A stretch of DNA of 64,000 nucleotides, taken from contig NC_068571.1 of assembly GCF_025698545.1 (NCBI RefSeq), positions 46,285,733 to 46,349,732 of the forward strand, given 5' to 3'. The notes beneath the pieces were generated by a model. That model had not been told where the DNA came from, ran no database searches, and worked only from the letters and a program-made list of their open reading frames with translations. The stretch is from Gossypium raimondii. Taxonomy: Eukaryota > Streptophyta > Magnoliopsida > Malvales > Malvaceae. The position numbers were made by a program, and so were the translations under genes. The first letter of the stretch is position 1. Each line of letters starts with the position of its first letter. This document shows positions 1 through 12,664 of this stretch, piece after piece.

Positions 1-1200
1 TTCAACTTAACATCTTCTCCAATCACATGGTTTAATCTCTCCATGACAATGGCAAATAAATAAGGCAACAGAGGGTTCTCTTGATGAATTCCTCTAGTAG
101 GATGAAACTCCTCAAATAGTTTATCATTCCAAAGAATCTACATTGAATAAGTAAAAATACAATGCCTTATTACTTTGCTTAGACCAGATGGCAAACCCAC
201 ATCATTTAAAGTATCCTCCATGAAATCCCAGCACAAATAGTCATAAGCCTTCTCCAAATACACCTTCATGGCCATCCATCCTTTCATCCCCTTCCAAGTA
301 CGTATGAATTGAATAATTTCCTAAACTACAATAATATCATCTGTAATGTGCCGACTTGGTACAAAGCTCATTTGGTAGAGTAATGATCCTTGGCAACATA
401 ACTTTCAATCTGTTGACAATAACTTTTATTAAGACTTTGTAAGGGACTGCACAAAGACTAATGGGCTTGAACTAAGAATAATCCTACTTTGAAATGAGGA
501 TTAGAAGCGCATCATTCCAAAAAATGGATTAGACGAAGATGCCCTTAATCATCTGGCATAAGGAACGACCAATAACATCTTAATAACACTAATAGAACTG
601 CACATGAAAGTCATCAACACTAGTGGACTTAAGCGGTGTCATCTAAAACAAAGTTCTGTTGATCTCTTCTGCAGACATCTCAGCATCTAAAAAATGTAAC
701 TCAGAAGTACTTAAAATAGGAAACCGACCTCGAAGTGGAAGTCACCCGTAATAATGCCCTTCCACTCTATATAAACGATTAAAGAAATTAACAACTTCGT
801 CTTTAGGTAGCACTAACTTCCATCACTAACCTTCAAGGTTGTAATATGATTCATTCGTGTCCTTCTCTTAGCTCTGCAATGGTAAAAGTTTGTATTATAG
901 TCACATTGAACCATCCCATTACAACAAGAACCTTGACACCACATCAACTCCTCCTCGTCAAGTAGTATTTCAAGTTTCGTGCGCAAGTCCACTTCTAGTT
1001 TTAAGAGACATGGGTTTAACGCCATATCTAGAGACTCCTACACTCGCTTGATCTTTTCCAAAACACATCTCTTCCTCCCCTCGGTACTACAAAAAAAAGA
1101 AGAAACCTATATTCCACCTACGACCTGCCACACCAACTTGAGTTACAGTGTTTGTCGTAGGAGTCGTTGCATCCTAGCTTGAACGAGCTAACCCTGAGAA
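1..1200 (-). pseudogene. Broken LINE (L1-like) reverse transcriptase, runs off the left edge
   Basis: Read on the minus strand, this stretch gives fragments of a plant LINE-1 type reverse transcriptase. Near 1020-813 there is an open stretch ending TLKVSDGS, resembling the pre-RT region of plant LINEs. Near 490-360 it reads FKPISLCAVPYKVLIKV and PNELC. Near 300-200 it reads KVYLEKAYDYLCWDF, the RT 'DLEKAYD' block. Near 90-10 it reads LLPYLFAIVMERLN, the 'DPLSPYLF' block, with GD replaced by EN. In-frame stops and frame changes separate the blocks, so it is not functional. The 3' part of the element lies beyond position 1. Element class is confident from the order of the RT blocks; the 5' boundary near 1200 is a guess. 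Confidence 0.82.
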
Positions 1201-3300
1201 GCCATTGTACAATAACCAAGTCAAATGAAACTGAAATAGCCTCAACCCAGTCTCATGCCACTTCTCACAAAGTGAAAGTATCAAGGGATGATGGTCCGAC
1301 TTGATACAGGTTAGATAAGTAATTTTTTGTAACAACTTGATTTTCATTGGTGTTAGAAAAGTCTTTTGAAATCAAATTTTTTTAGTCAATATAATTTGAG
1401 ATATTCGTATTGTATATGATCACGCCCCAACATGCGTGCTTTGGGGCTAAAGAAAATGCAGTTGAATATTTGAATGAAGTGTAGTGTCTGCAAATGTACA
1501 AGTCAATTTGTAATATAGTAAAATTTAAAACGAAATACTGAGAAGCATTCCTATGATCACACTCAATGAGTCAAGAGAGGTTTATTTAAACTAAATTAAT
1601 AGAACAAATCACACACGACCTAGGTCTAAATAACTATTCACGCACTAGTCATATTACAATAAAATAATTACGAGATGAATCAGAAAACAAAACTAAAGCG
1701 TAATACCGATAACGACACAATGATTAAAATGTAACAAATTCATAACATTAGTGGCCAAAGCATAATGAATTAAATTCCAGTGATCAATCTATAATTTAGA
1801 CATTACATAAGTGATTAATTTTATAATTTACCCTAATTAAACCGGTGTAAGGCTTGAGTTCAACTTTAGAAAACCCTTTCGGCCTTTCCTTTTCAAAATT
1901 TAAATCCCCTTGTCTTTTTTATCATTCCAAGTCCCAAAACAGAATCGCACGTTATAAATAAAAAAATATAATTATATATTTTTTATAATTAGGTGGAGAT
2001 AGTGCCAAAGCTATTACCAAAAAAAAGGGAAAATCGTGCTCTCTTACCTTTTAAAATAATACTCACAATCTCACATGATATTCCGATTCTGAGCATTAGG
2101 GGAAGATTTTGGTATACAAAATAAAGGTTTCACCTATAAATTAATATTTAAATTGTATTATTTTTTTCTTTTGATATTTAATATTTTTTACCATAACTGA
2201 CATTTAAACTATTTTTCTCTTTTAAGCTGATTTTTAGTAGTAAAACCGTTAAGTTTATTTTTAAAAGAAATTAACCCATAAATTAGTATCATAGTTATTT
2301 TTTTCTATTTTGATATTTAAATATTTTCTTGTCACAAATTGTTCCTAAATTATTTCCCCAATTAATACATTTGTTAGTTTAAATATTAATTAAACCGTTA
2401 ACTCTATTTAAAAATAATCAATTAAAATTGACATGTGAAAAAAATAAAAATAGTATTTTCTCTTTTATATATATATTTTACTAGATTGATAGTCGAACCA
2501 ATTAAGTTACCAATTCTTAATTGGACCAGTTCATTAAATTCGATCAAATAAATTATTAAAAAAACATAAAAATGGAAATATTTAAAAAATTAGAGAAAAT
2601 CAGTTCAATTGGGTTTTTTTTGGCTTGGTTCAATCGTCTGTATCGATTCGCAGGTTAATCGGTTCAACTCCTATCCTCAAATCAATACCCTGATTGGTTC
2701 GATTATGAAAACACTGGTTTTGATCAATGAAATAACTTTTTCGATTCCATCAGGTCGAGCAAGTAGGTTATGAAGTTCGAAAACATAATTAATTATCAGC
2801 GTCTCGTTCTCGAGGGCAAATTTCAAGTATTACTAATATTATTAAACATTATAAAGGAAGAAGAAAGAAAACAGAGAAAGAAGAAAATGAAAAAATTAAG
2901 AGAGAAACAATGTAAAATAAAAGAATTAAAAATATTTTTTAAGTTTATATGAATTGATGATTTATTATTGGTTGAAATTCTTTTAAGGAATAAAATATTT
3001 TGGTGTAAAATGGGTAATAGATGAATAATTTAAGTACCACTTGTTCCAAAAAAATTAAGTGCCAACTTGAGAAAAAGGGTATACTTTAGATACTAATATG
3101 TGGGTTAACCCTTTTAAAATATATTTAATGGTTTGAATAACCACGGGACTAATGTAGGTACCAACTTGGAAACAAAAGAGTAGTTTAAGTATCATTTATG
3201 ACCAAAAAAAGAGTTTAGGTACCAAGATGGAAAAACTATATAGTTTAAGTATCGATTTGTGGATTAAGCCAAAAATAAAATAAAACAAAAAATATTATTA
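1201..3300. other. AT-rich intergenic DNA with diffuse repeats
   Basis: I see no gene. From about 2270 to 3290 there are scattered, partly inverted copies of a motif like ttaacccataaattagtatc and agtttaggtaccaac, which look like remains of one or more palindromic non-autonomous transposons. Exact limits could not be set. A short reading frame at 2770-2952 is Lys/Glu-rich low-complexity sequence and does not look coding. Confidence 0.5.
2500..2745. repeat. aaccggtt-rich foldback repeat
   Basis: This block is rich in variants of ggttcaatcggttc and ends with attatgaaaacactgg. The same vocabulary, with gaaaac and ggacc at the edges, occurs at 8378-8580, 51017-51245 and 59942-60150. It is probably one dispersed MITE-like family. 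No target-site duplication was found here. Confidence 0.5.
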
Positions 3301-3657
3301 GGTTAAATATGTCATAAGCCCTAAACTCTTTGTAAATTTGAAAATTATCCCTATACTTTTATTTCTAGAAATTTAGTTCATTTATTTTCAAATTTCAAAA
3401 TTGAGGTTTAATTGTTAACACTGTTAAAATTATTTTGTTAAATTCAGAGTTGATTATGACGCCATTTGTTAAGTTACATTATTACCAAGTGAGTATTTTT
3501 TATTTTAAAATGTCACATCAAAAGTTTAATAAAAATTAATAGTGTTAACAATTAAATCTTGAAATCGAAAAATAGGAAATTAAATTCTTGAAAATAAAAG
3601 TACAATACTAAATTACTAATTTGTGAAAAGTACAAGGATGTAGGGCATATTTTAACC
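3301..3657. mobile_element. Palindromic MITE with TTA target duplication, close upstream of the ALDH10 gene
   Basis: The element begins GGTTAAATATG and ends CATATTTTAACC. It is flanked by TTA at 3298-3300 and TTA at 3658-3660. The two halves are imperfect inverted repeats of roughly 130 bases: the left reads aattgttaacactgttaa and the right arm, reversed, reads aattgttaacactattaa. Length about 357 bp with no coding capacity. TTA duplications and long inverted arms fit a Tourist-like (PIF/Harbinger-derived) MITE. A related copy lies at 48192-48559. It ends 137 bp before the ATG of the next gene, so it occupies the proximal promoter or 5' leader. Confidence 0.72.
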
Positions 3658-3794
3658 TTATTATTATTATTACCCAACAATTTAGATGGAGACCGGATCA
3701 GGTTTATAAACCCAGAAACAGCGATCAACTTCATTATAAACCAGAAAGCTTTTAAGTTTGAGATTGGAAGTGAAACTAAAATAACTGAGTTAAT

Positions 3795-6700
3795 ATGGCG
3801 GTCCAAGTTCCGAGTCGACAATTATTCATCGATGGCGAGTGGAGAGAGCCCATTCTCAAGAAGCGACTCCCAATCATCAATCCTGCTACTGAAGAGATCA
3901 TCGGTGAACTCTTTATCTTTTGCATCTTTTTTATGTTTTGGATCGATCTTTCTAGTTTTCTTGATTAGTGGTTTAATAAGTTTATTCCGTGGTGTTTAGT
4001 GGATAATGTTTTAGAAATTATTGAAAATTTGAGGTTTGATGCGTTTTTTTTTCCAGGTAACATTCCAGCAGCTACAGCTGAAGACGTGGAGCTTGCGGTG
4101 GCGGCTGCTCGGAGAGCTCTTTCTAGAAACAAAGGCAAGGATTGGGCTACCGCTCCTGGCTCTGCCCGTGCCAAGTATTTACGTGCCATCGCTGCTAAGG
4201 TAAACATGCCGTGAACTTACTAGTTGTGTAGGATTGTCTAGAGTCTAGACTATTTGCATTCGTTTTATGATTTCATCTTGTTATTTAGCTTTTTGAACTT
4301 GCTGAGAACGTGGTCCCTTAATATGAGGGCTTAGGGGCTCAATATTATCAATAATTTCATATTGTGATCCCATATGCTGAGTCTATTTGTAGGTTGCCTG
4401 TTGAACTAAGCCATCCAGGCGGTTGAGGCATATCTGGCTATATGAAACTGAAATAAGAGAAGCCTTCAATCTACTTGTTTGTGTCTTATTTCCTCCAATC
4501 CATAGCCTTGTAATGGTTCCCTTGGGATCTCCTAACTTCTTGCCCTTTCTGATTCTGAATGAATTGAAGAATATGCTGATCTTTGAATTGGCTGTATTGC
4601 TTGATTTGATGTCTTGTGTTTATTTGAGTGATCCAGGTAACAGAGAGAAAAACTGAGTTGGCTAAGCTTGAAGCAATTGATTGTGGGAAACCTCTTGATG
4701 AAGCAGTTTGGGACATTGTATGCTCGTCACACTGATGAAAGTTTTATGATTCAGTATTTAGTGTATTTTCTTACCCGTTCAATTCATTTCATTCAGGAAG
4801 ATGTTGCTGGATGTTTTGAGTACTATGCAGACCTTGCTGAAGGCTTAGATGCAAAGCAAAAGGCTCCTGTCTCTCTTCCTATGGAGACATTTAAGAGTTA
4901 TGTGCTTAAGGAACCAATTGGGGTTGTTGGATTGATTACTCCATGGTACTTTTATTTTATTGTTCTTTGTGCAATTGGAGTATAACTATTTCTAAATGTT
5001 GTTATGCTGCTCTGCTCAGTTTCACCAGTAAAAGTACAGATTTTATCATTATCCTTGTTCAATTCTTCGGTTTTCTTGTCCAATTTATGAAAGCTAATTT
5101 TTGTGCATGGGACTTATCTTTTACTTTTTTGGTGCATCATACATATGCATGAGCATTACATGAAACTAGGCCCCTGTATTAATTTTAGCTTTTAAGGTAA
5201 TTGCAAAACTGTTGTGCTAGTTGCAAGTTAAATTAGTTACTCTTACAGGCTTGATTGTCGCATTTTTTTTGTTATAAGGCTGCATATCAATTCATTCTAC
5301 TCATACATCGGTGCTGACTTGAAGACACTTAATAATGGCTTTTTCATATTGTTGTGTTTCTGCTTTTTTGAAGGAATTACCCACTATTGATGGCTACATG
5401 GAAAGTAGCTCCTTCCTTGGCTGCTGGTTGTGCTGCAATACTGAAGCCTTCGGAGTTGGCATCTATGTACATTCTTAACTTAGTTGCAGTAATTTGTCTG
5501 TTATATAAGAACTTGAGAGCATTTGTTTATATTTTTCATTTGGAACCAACAATGCTGCTAATTATGTATGCATTTTTACTTTCCAGCACCTGCTTGGAGC
5601 TGGCTGAAGTGTGTAGGGAGGTCGGTCTTCCTCCTGGTGTCCTGAACATTCTGACTGGGCTGGGCCCTGAAGCTGGCGCTCCTTTGGCATCTCATCCAGA
5701 TGTTGACAAGGTTCAATTGTTTTCATTCCATTGATGCTTTTCTATGACTTTCTGATTTCAGTTATTGACTATTATAAGATAAATATCAATTTTGGATAAA
5801 TTTTAATACTTGGTTTTAAGCAGATTGCCTTTACTGGAAGCAGTGCAACAGGGAGCAAGATAATGGCAGCAGCTGCTCAAATGGTGAAGGTATATTAAAG
5901 TTCTGGAAACAAAAATGTTTTTCCTTTTCTCCCATTTTGTGGTCATAATCACTTTATTTCCTTCTGTGCACAAATACTTATGTGCTTTCTTTGTCAGCCT
6001 GTTTCTTTAGAGCTTGGTGGGAAAAGCCCAATTATTGTGTTTGAGGATGTTGACCTTGACAAAGGTTAGTGCCATCTGAATTACAGTTTAAGCATATGTT
6101 TCCGTACAGTTGGATTCTGAAACCTATCATATTACAAAAACCGTACAGCATGATGGTTTTTTTCCCTGACTTCATGTTTATAAAGTTTAATAAAATTCTT
6201 TTTGATTCAATAGCTGCTGAATGGACTGCATTTGGTTGCTTCTGGACAAATGGACAGATTTGCAGTGCAACATCCCGTCTTATTGTACACGTAAGTTGCT
6301 TGATGATATTGTTAGTTCTTTCTTTATACGGTTCTGAAATATGTTTTCATAATGCCATATTTACTTTTGGTTCAATACTTGGAAGGGGAGTAGTTGTATG
6401 ATCGGAAACAAGGTTGTATACACCATATAACCTAGAGGGGCTCCTTAGTGTATCTTGTTTGGAAATTAAATAACCATGCAAATTAACTTCCCTTGGACCC
6501 CAATCTCAAATGTCAAAAGCCTAACGTGAGGTCAGCGACCAGACTGGACATACTATTTCAGGGAAGCACTTGAAAAATGGAAATCAAATACAGTGACCCA
6601 GCCAGATCTATCATCATTTTGCTGTTCAACTGATTACTATTAATTCAGAAAGATCACTAAGAGCTGTAATCAGAACTTTATGCACCTTTCACCTCCTTAC

Positions 6701-8747
6701 ATGTTTTATCACAATTTATTTGCTTAAGCAAACAGTGTTGCCATGTGAACGTACCTCTTTATTGCCCACTGCTCTTCTGTAAATTTGGTGCTATGGGCTT
6801 AAACATCATATCAATTGGAATATTGTGCTGAAATTTTTTGGGGCTCTTTGTAGTTATTTTTGGAAGACATTATTTCTCATTCCTGATGTAGTGAGCAAGA
6901 GCTGTAAATATAACTCGTTTCTGTTCAATAGATAAAGCAAGCTTATTTTTATGCCCTGGCAGCTGAAATCTCATATAACAGATGTACGATAGCATTTTAT
7001 TTAATCAGAAGTCTATCCTAGTTCCTTTTCCTTCTTGGTCCCCTCTTCTCACTGTGAAACTGCAATGTTCAAATGTCTCAGGAAAACATTGTGAGAGAAT
7101 TTCTGGACAGGCTTGTGAAATGGACTAAAAACATTAAGATTTCTGATCCCTTTGAAGAAGGATGCAGGCTTGGCCCCGTTGTTAGTGGAGGACAGGTAAG
7201 GGTTCTGTTTGAGCAATATGTATAATTTTGCCTTCTTCCTTTTCTTCTATTGGAATGGGAAGCAGTACCAGTCAGAGATGTTAAACAATTCCACCCTTGT
7301 TCCTTTTGTCTCATTAATGCTTTTTGTTAAATCCACGTTGGTATTTTACGTTCTTCAGTGTCTATGATTCTCTTGATAGGTATTGGGGTGAGATATAGAT
7401 AGTGAATTTGTAAATATGGGTGATTCGGAAATGTTACTAAATGAGTGGATTGTTAGACATGTTAATACCTATATTTTCACGATCAGTAGTTGCTCAAATT
7501 TTATTTCATTGGTTGCAGTATGAGAAAGTATTGAAATTCATCTCAACTGCTAAGAGTGAAGGTGCTACCATTTTGAGTGGTGGAGTTCGTCCTGAGGTAT
7601 TTGCTGCTGCTGCTTGTTATTAACACTGTTTATCTGTCTAAACTTCTCATATTTGAGAACTATTTGACAGCATTTAAAGAAGGGATTTTTTGTTGAACCA
7701 ACTATAATAACTGATGTGACAACTTCCATGCAAATCTGGAGAGAAGAAGTTTTTGGACCTGTTCTTTGTGTCAAGACATTTAGTACAGAAGAGGAAGCCC
7801 TTGAACTGGCAAATGACACCCAGTAAGTTGCCGAATTCTCGTGTTGAAGTGCAGTGAATTGCTATTTTGTCTGGTTAATACCATAAAATGTCTCTGATTT
7901 CTAAATACTTTTTAATTTCCAGTTATGGTTTGGGTGCTGCCGTGATATCAAATGACCTGGAAAGATGTGATCGTGTAAGCAAGGTGAGAGTTGTTTATAG
8001 TCGGTAGTTGAAGCTTTTAGCTATTATGCACCTTAAGGGTGTGCTTGATAGAATAGAAAATGAGAAAAAAAAAAAGTGAAAAATTAGAGTGAAAATTAGT
8101 TTTCATGTTGTAAACTATTTATTAGTGATTTCTCCCCCTCCTGTTTTGCAGAATCTCCAAGCTGGAATTGTGTGGGTCAATTGTTCACAGCCATGCTTCT
8201 GTCAAGCTCCATGGGGAGGCAATAAACGCAGTGGCTTTGGGCGTGAACTCGGGGAATGGTACGCACTCCGACTATCCAAATTATATTATAACAGTGTCAT
8301 CTTATTAGTTGTCCTCTTACGGTTTCATTGTTATAAATGCTAAGCACATAAGTGCTCCTTGCATCACAAAACCATTGTTTTGAAAACTGGACCAGATCAG
8401 CCTGGGTACCAGTCCTGCATAAGGGGTTTGACCGGTTGAATCGGTTTTTTCTGTTTTATTATTATTTTTTAAATTTTTATGATTTTTTAAGAATCTATTC
8501 AATTGAATCGGACAGATCAGCCGGATTGGGAACTGGTGTTCTGACCGGTTTGATCATCGGTCCAATTTTGAAAACCTTGCACGAAACTGATGTTTTAATT
8601 TCCTCAGTCAAAAGAAAATAGGGACTCTTTCTAAGAACTGGTTGGTTTTTCTACAGGGGTCTCGACAATTACTTGAGTGTGAAGCAGGTCACGCAGTATG
8701 TCTCTGATGAACCATGGGGGTGGTATCGCTCGCCATCAAAGCTGTGA
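3795..8747 (+). CDS. Aldehyde dehydrogenase family 10 (aminoaldehyde / betaine aldehyde dehydrogenase), peroxisomal type
   Basis: Exons: 3795-3903, 4057-4199, 4637-4717, 4797-4945, 5374-5466, 5587-5710, 5824-5889, 5998-6064, 6214-6290, 7082-7195, 7519-7596, 7671-7822, 7923-7983, 8152-8258, 8657-8747. All junctions are GT-AG and in phase, giving 503 residues, the usual ALDH10 length. The enzyme oxidises omega-aminoaldehydes (and in some isoforms betaine aldehyde) with NAD+. Visible: oxyanion Asn162 in WNYPLL, the nucleotide-binding FTGSSATG near 236, catalytic Glu260 in LELGGK, catalytic Cys294 in GQICSATSR, and a C-terminal SKL peroxisome signal (PTS1). The residue before VWVNCSQP is Ile444. 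In the family, Ile there (441 in spinach numbering, from memory) is linked to poor betaine aldehyde use, whereas Ala or Cys permits it. So I predict an aminoaldehyde dehydrogenase rather than a true BADH. Start chosen as the first ATG in the family-conserved N-terminus ([16 protein letters not shown]). No broken residues seen. Confidence 0.95.
8378..8580. repeat. Foldback MITE in intron 14 of the ALDH10 gene
   Basis: The left end reads ttgttttgaaaactggacc and the right end reads ggtccaattttgaaaacc, which are inverted copies. The interior is rich in ggtttgaccggttgaatcgg. About 200 bp, non-coding, and fully inside the last intron. Same family vocabulary as 51017-51245 and 59942-60150. Confidence 0.6.
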
Positions 8748-9414
8748 GAGTATTGGGGGCTGTTCGAATAAATAAACCATCGAGGACATAAGGTAAGATC
8801 CATTAAAGAGTTAGTATTTTATGAGAGGATTGGCATGTAGTGAAGTGATTAATGAGAAGGCAGGATTATCGTTCATAGAACTCAAATATGAGAGACTCCA
8901 ACATCTATGCATCAAGTCTACTGTACCTTTTTTTTCAATATTTACATTTACATACATATACATGTATGAATGTATTATGGTTTGTGATCTATCAGATGAA
9001 TGGCTTAGTTTTATGTATTAAAATATGTGCTTATGCATAGAACTTAGTAATTTTTCTTATAATTAGTTTTAACTCACGTGAAAGATATTAAAATATATGT
9101 TTAAATCGATAGAAATATTAAATATATATTTAAAATATTGCTAAGAAATAATATTGAAAATGTTTTAAAAATAAAATAATTTATACATTTTAAAATCATT
9201 TCATATAAAAATAAATTTATCTTTATTTTAAAAAGTAAAAATTTATAAATTAAAGGATTCAAAGATTTTATATATTTAAATAATTAATTCATCAAATTTC
9301 TAAATAAAAATGTGTATATATAATAATGATGCGTGCTAATATTTAATTAATGTTTATGATATAAAAGATTAGTTCATAATTTATTAACCAATCAAAATAA
9401 TTAACTATAAAATT
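8748..9414. other. 3' flank of the ALDH10 gene, AT-rich, no gene
   Basis: The first few hundred bases probably carry the ALDH10 3' untranslated region. From about 9040 the DNA is very AT-rich without recognisable coding sequence. Confidence 0.5.
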
Positions 9415-9875
9415 GCGGTTTAGTTTATTATTTGGTATTCAAGTTTGATTTTTTTAATGTGGTGTTTGTGTTATTTTTGGTTCAATTTATTTGACAAAAA
9501 ATATATATTTTGGTATTAAAAGGTAATGATAACTTTTTAGTTTTTAATTTAGGTTTTAGGATTGATTTTATAAAAGTTAATTGCTAATATTATTAAATTA
9601 ATTTTTTATAATTTTATTAATAGAATAAATTTAGTGTTAATTGCAAATTTATTTAATTTTGCATTTAGTTTGTCAAATACAATTTGATGGATGTGATTGA
9701 ATTTTGATTTTAAGGTTGATTTGATGAAAGTTAATTGTTAATATTATTAGTTGATTACGGACTTTTATCAAATAATTTTAAAATCTAAATTAAATACTAA
9801 AAAGTTACCACGGTTATCTTTGGTAACAAAATCTATAGCTTTCGTAAAAGACTTACCTAGCCGTTATCAATTTTG
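9415..9875. repeat. Large imperfect palindrome (MITE-like), copy A
   Basis: The left arm contains ggtaatgataactttttag followed by taattgctaatattatta. The right arm, near 9715-9833, contains the reverse complement of the same words (ctaaaaagttaccacgg). The outer part (ggtattcaagtttgat, gtttgtgttatttttggttc) matches, in reverse orientation, the element at 32330-32760. The two copies share the same design, so this is a dispersed foldback family. No coding capacity; no clear target duplication. Confidence 0.6.
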
Positions 9876-12664
9876 AAATTGAGCAAATTAGCTTCAATAA
9901 AAAAAATTGGAACAATTTAATCTCTATCAATTTTAAAATTAAACACAATAATTAAAGGTATTAACAAATTCCACCCAAAAAAAACTAAGGGTCTGTTTGA
10001 TTGGCGTATTTCATTTTTCGGAAAACATTTTCCCTCTTTTACGGTGTTTGATTGACCAAAGGAATTGATTTTCCGGAAAAGCAACTTCAAAACACGGGAA
10101 AATCGAGCCCTTCTTTGCGTAAAATGTCTTACAGATTTTTTTCCGCAAGACATTTTCCGGAAAACACAGCTTCAACCTCTCATTTCCTCTCCGTCCATCA
10201 ACGTCAGCCTCTCCTCCTCATCGGTGTGCTTCTTCTTCTTGGGTTATCAACAGGTTCTGTTCTCCTTTTCTCTGTGTATTATTTTTGTTCATCGTGATTT
10301 TTTCTTGGGTGTGCCTTTCCTCCTTTTCTCTGTTGTTTTTCCTCCTCTACTTTCTTGATCTTTTTTTTTTGTTTCTTTGATTGAGTTTTTATTTCAGTTA
10401 TTTTGTAATTTCATTTTGATTGTTAAGGGTTTACGCAAATGGGTAGTTTTACGCAAATGTTTTACGCAAATCGGTTTCTGGGTTAACTGGAAAATGGGTA
10501 ATTTGGATACTTTAGCACCCCATCATGCATGCGTATGCTATATAGCTTCTGCAATGTTTGCTAAGTTTCATCTGTAAGTTCTCTTGACCTCCAACTTGGT
10601 CGATTTAGAACCGGCATTTGGAATTTAGATTCTTTGGCAGTTTTCTTTCCTTCTTCAATCATATAAATTTAGTGATGATTGTTAAAGAAAACACTAAACC
10701 TCATCTAAAGTATAAACTACAAAACTATGGCTACTCTTGCCTCTTCCTACCGCCGACACCCCGCAGTTGGATCTAAAAAATCCACAACCTTTTTTGTTTA
10801 ACCAAAGTTGTAAGTGAGAGAAGTAAAAGATAAAAAGAGGCAATGACGTTTGAAGGTGATGGAGGTGTTAGGCCACCAATAGTTTGTGTTTTACAAATCT
10901 TTTAAGCTGCTTTAAGGAAGGAGAAAAGTATGAATATTTTGGCTGAGATCAATGTCTCATTTACATTCTTATAAAAAAGAATACATTTTTTAACTTGAAG
11001 AATATCAGTCTTATTTTATCATACATTATAGATGGTCAAAAGTCAGCAACTGCCATGTTGAAAATATTGAAGGAGATAGAAGTAGAAATAAATAAGGAGG
11101 TGACAAAAATAAGCAAGTTAGAAAAGAGGTGGGAATGGATTGACCTTGGGAGGGTGGGGTGATGAATAAAAGGGGGTCCATGTGCATGCTGGCTCCAGCC
11201 AGTTCATTTACTCACCTTTTTTCCAACACTTGTATTTGCATTTACATGGCCTTATCATGGTCAAGCTCAATAAAAGCCTCCTTTTTTTTCTTTTTTTAAA
11301 TGAAGTCCAAATTTGAATATACATTGTAGATATCTATTTTGTTTTTACAATACAATCACGCTGAATTGATTAACTAAAGAACCTTGATTTGTTCTTAAAT
11401 TTCTGGCTATTCAATCAACTTGGAAGCTTAAAAAATGTTGAAACTTGTTCTGCATTTGTAGCTTTTAAAGGTGCTTTAGTTGGATGGTCATGATTATCAG
11501 ATTGTTGCAATTTATTGTCTTGTTTTATTAGTTAATAGGAGTAAATGTAAAATGTTCATTGGCTTTTAAAATGTTGGAATTCTTTGAATTACTTGAAATG
11601 CTTAATGATGTAAACTTGAAGTGCTTTTTTTGATAAAGATGGTTCTTGATATTATTGGATTCTTATCAATCGGTTTTCTTTACTAAAGGTGGTGTTGATT
11701 TTGTTTCTAGTTTTTCTCAACTGCAAGAAATGAATATATTTTGATAGATTCTTTGTGCTATTTATGAGGCACTCATTTACTATTCCATTATCTAAACTGA
11801 ATGTTATCTGCTCTTGAGATTTGATTTTGATGGTCTCTTAGGCGGTGAATTCTTGATTTGATGGTCGCAAATTTAGCCTTTGCTTGAATGAGTGCCTCAT
11901 AAAAGAAACATTGAATACATTGCCCAAGTTTAAGGACACCGGACGACTAAAACACTTAAACCAAGATGTTTTAAAGTGTAACTTGTCCCCATATTTGCCC
12001 AAGGTGTTTGCTCAACCCCCATCCCACCTCCTTTTGCCTCCAAAAACCAGAACTGTTTGTCTTGCTGTTCAGAACTGGTTTTAACTGTTTATGTTTGATT
12101 CTATTATGTGGGTAATTCATGATTGGTGACAATTTGGTCTTCTTCTTTTTTTCCTGCTCAACATCCTATATATTTAATTTTCTTTTCCATTCCATAAGGG
12201 TTCTTGTGATCAAAAGAGTTGTAACTTTCATCTTCATGCGCTTTTTCTAATCATGTGGGTAATATATTTAAAACTCTTTAAATACATGAAACATATTATA
12301 ATTTAAAACTCTTTATAAATACATGATCAATATATTTTACGTCATGGTAACTTTATAAAAACATATTATTAACTATGATCAATATATTTTAAGTCATGAT
12401 AACTTAAATAATAAAATATTTTATATTTTTACATGAAAGATAACCTAATAATATATAACAAACTCTTGCACCAATTGAAGTATTGTATTAACTATGATCA
12501 ATATATTTTAAGTGCTACTTTCAAAAAATTATTATTGGGCAATTATAATTAGCTTGATATGTATGTATGCACTTTTTTAGTCATTGTAACTTTATGTGAT
12601 CTTATGAAAATCTTGCATCTTTTGTAGTAGTTAAAACATATTTGTGTGGCATTATTTTGTGTAG

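Noticed and set aside
10052-10358. Two overlapping reading frames near the left end of the Harbinger element
   Set aside because: They run across the terminal and subterminal repeats (ttttccggaaaa) and a pyrimidine-rich leader; not coding.
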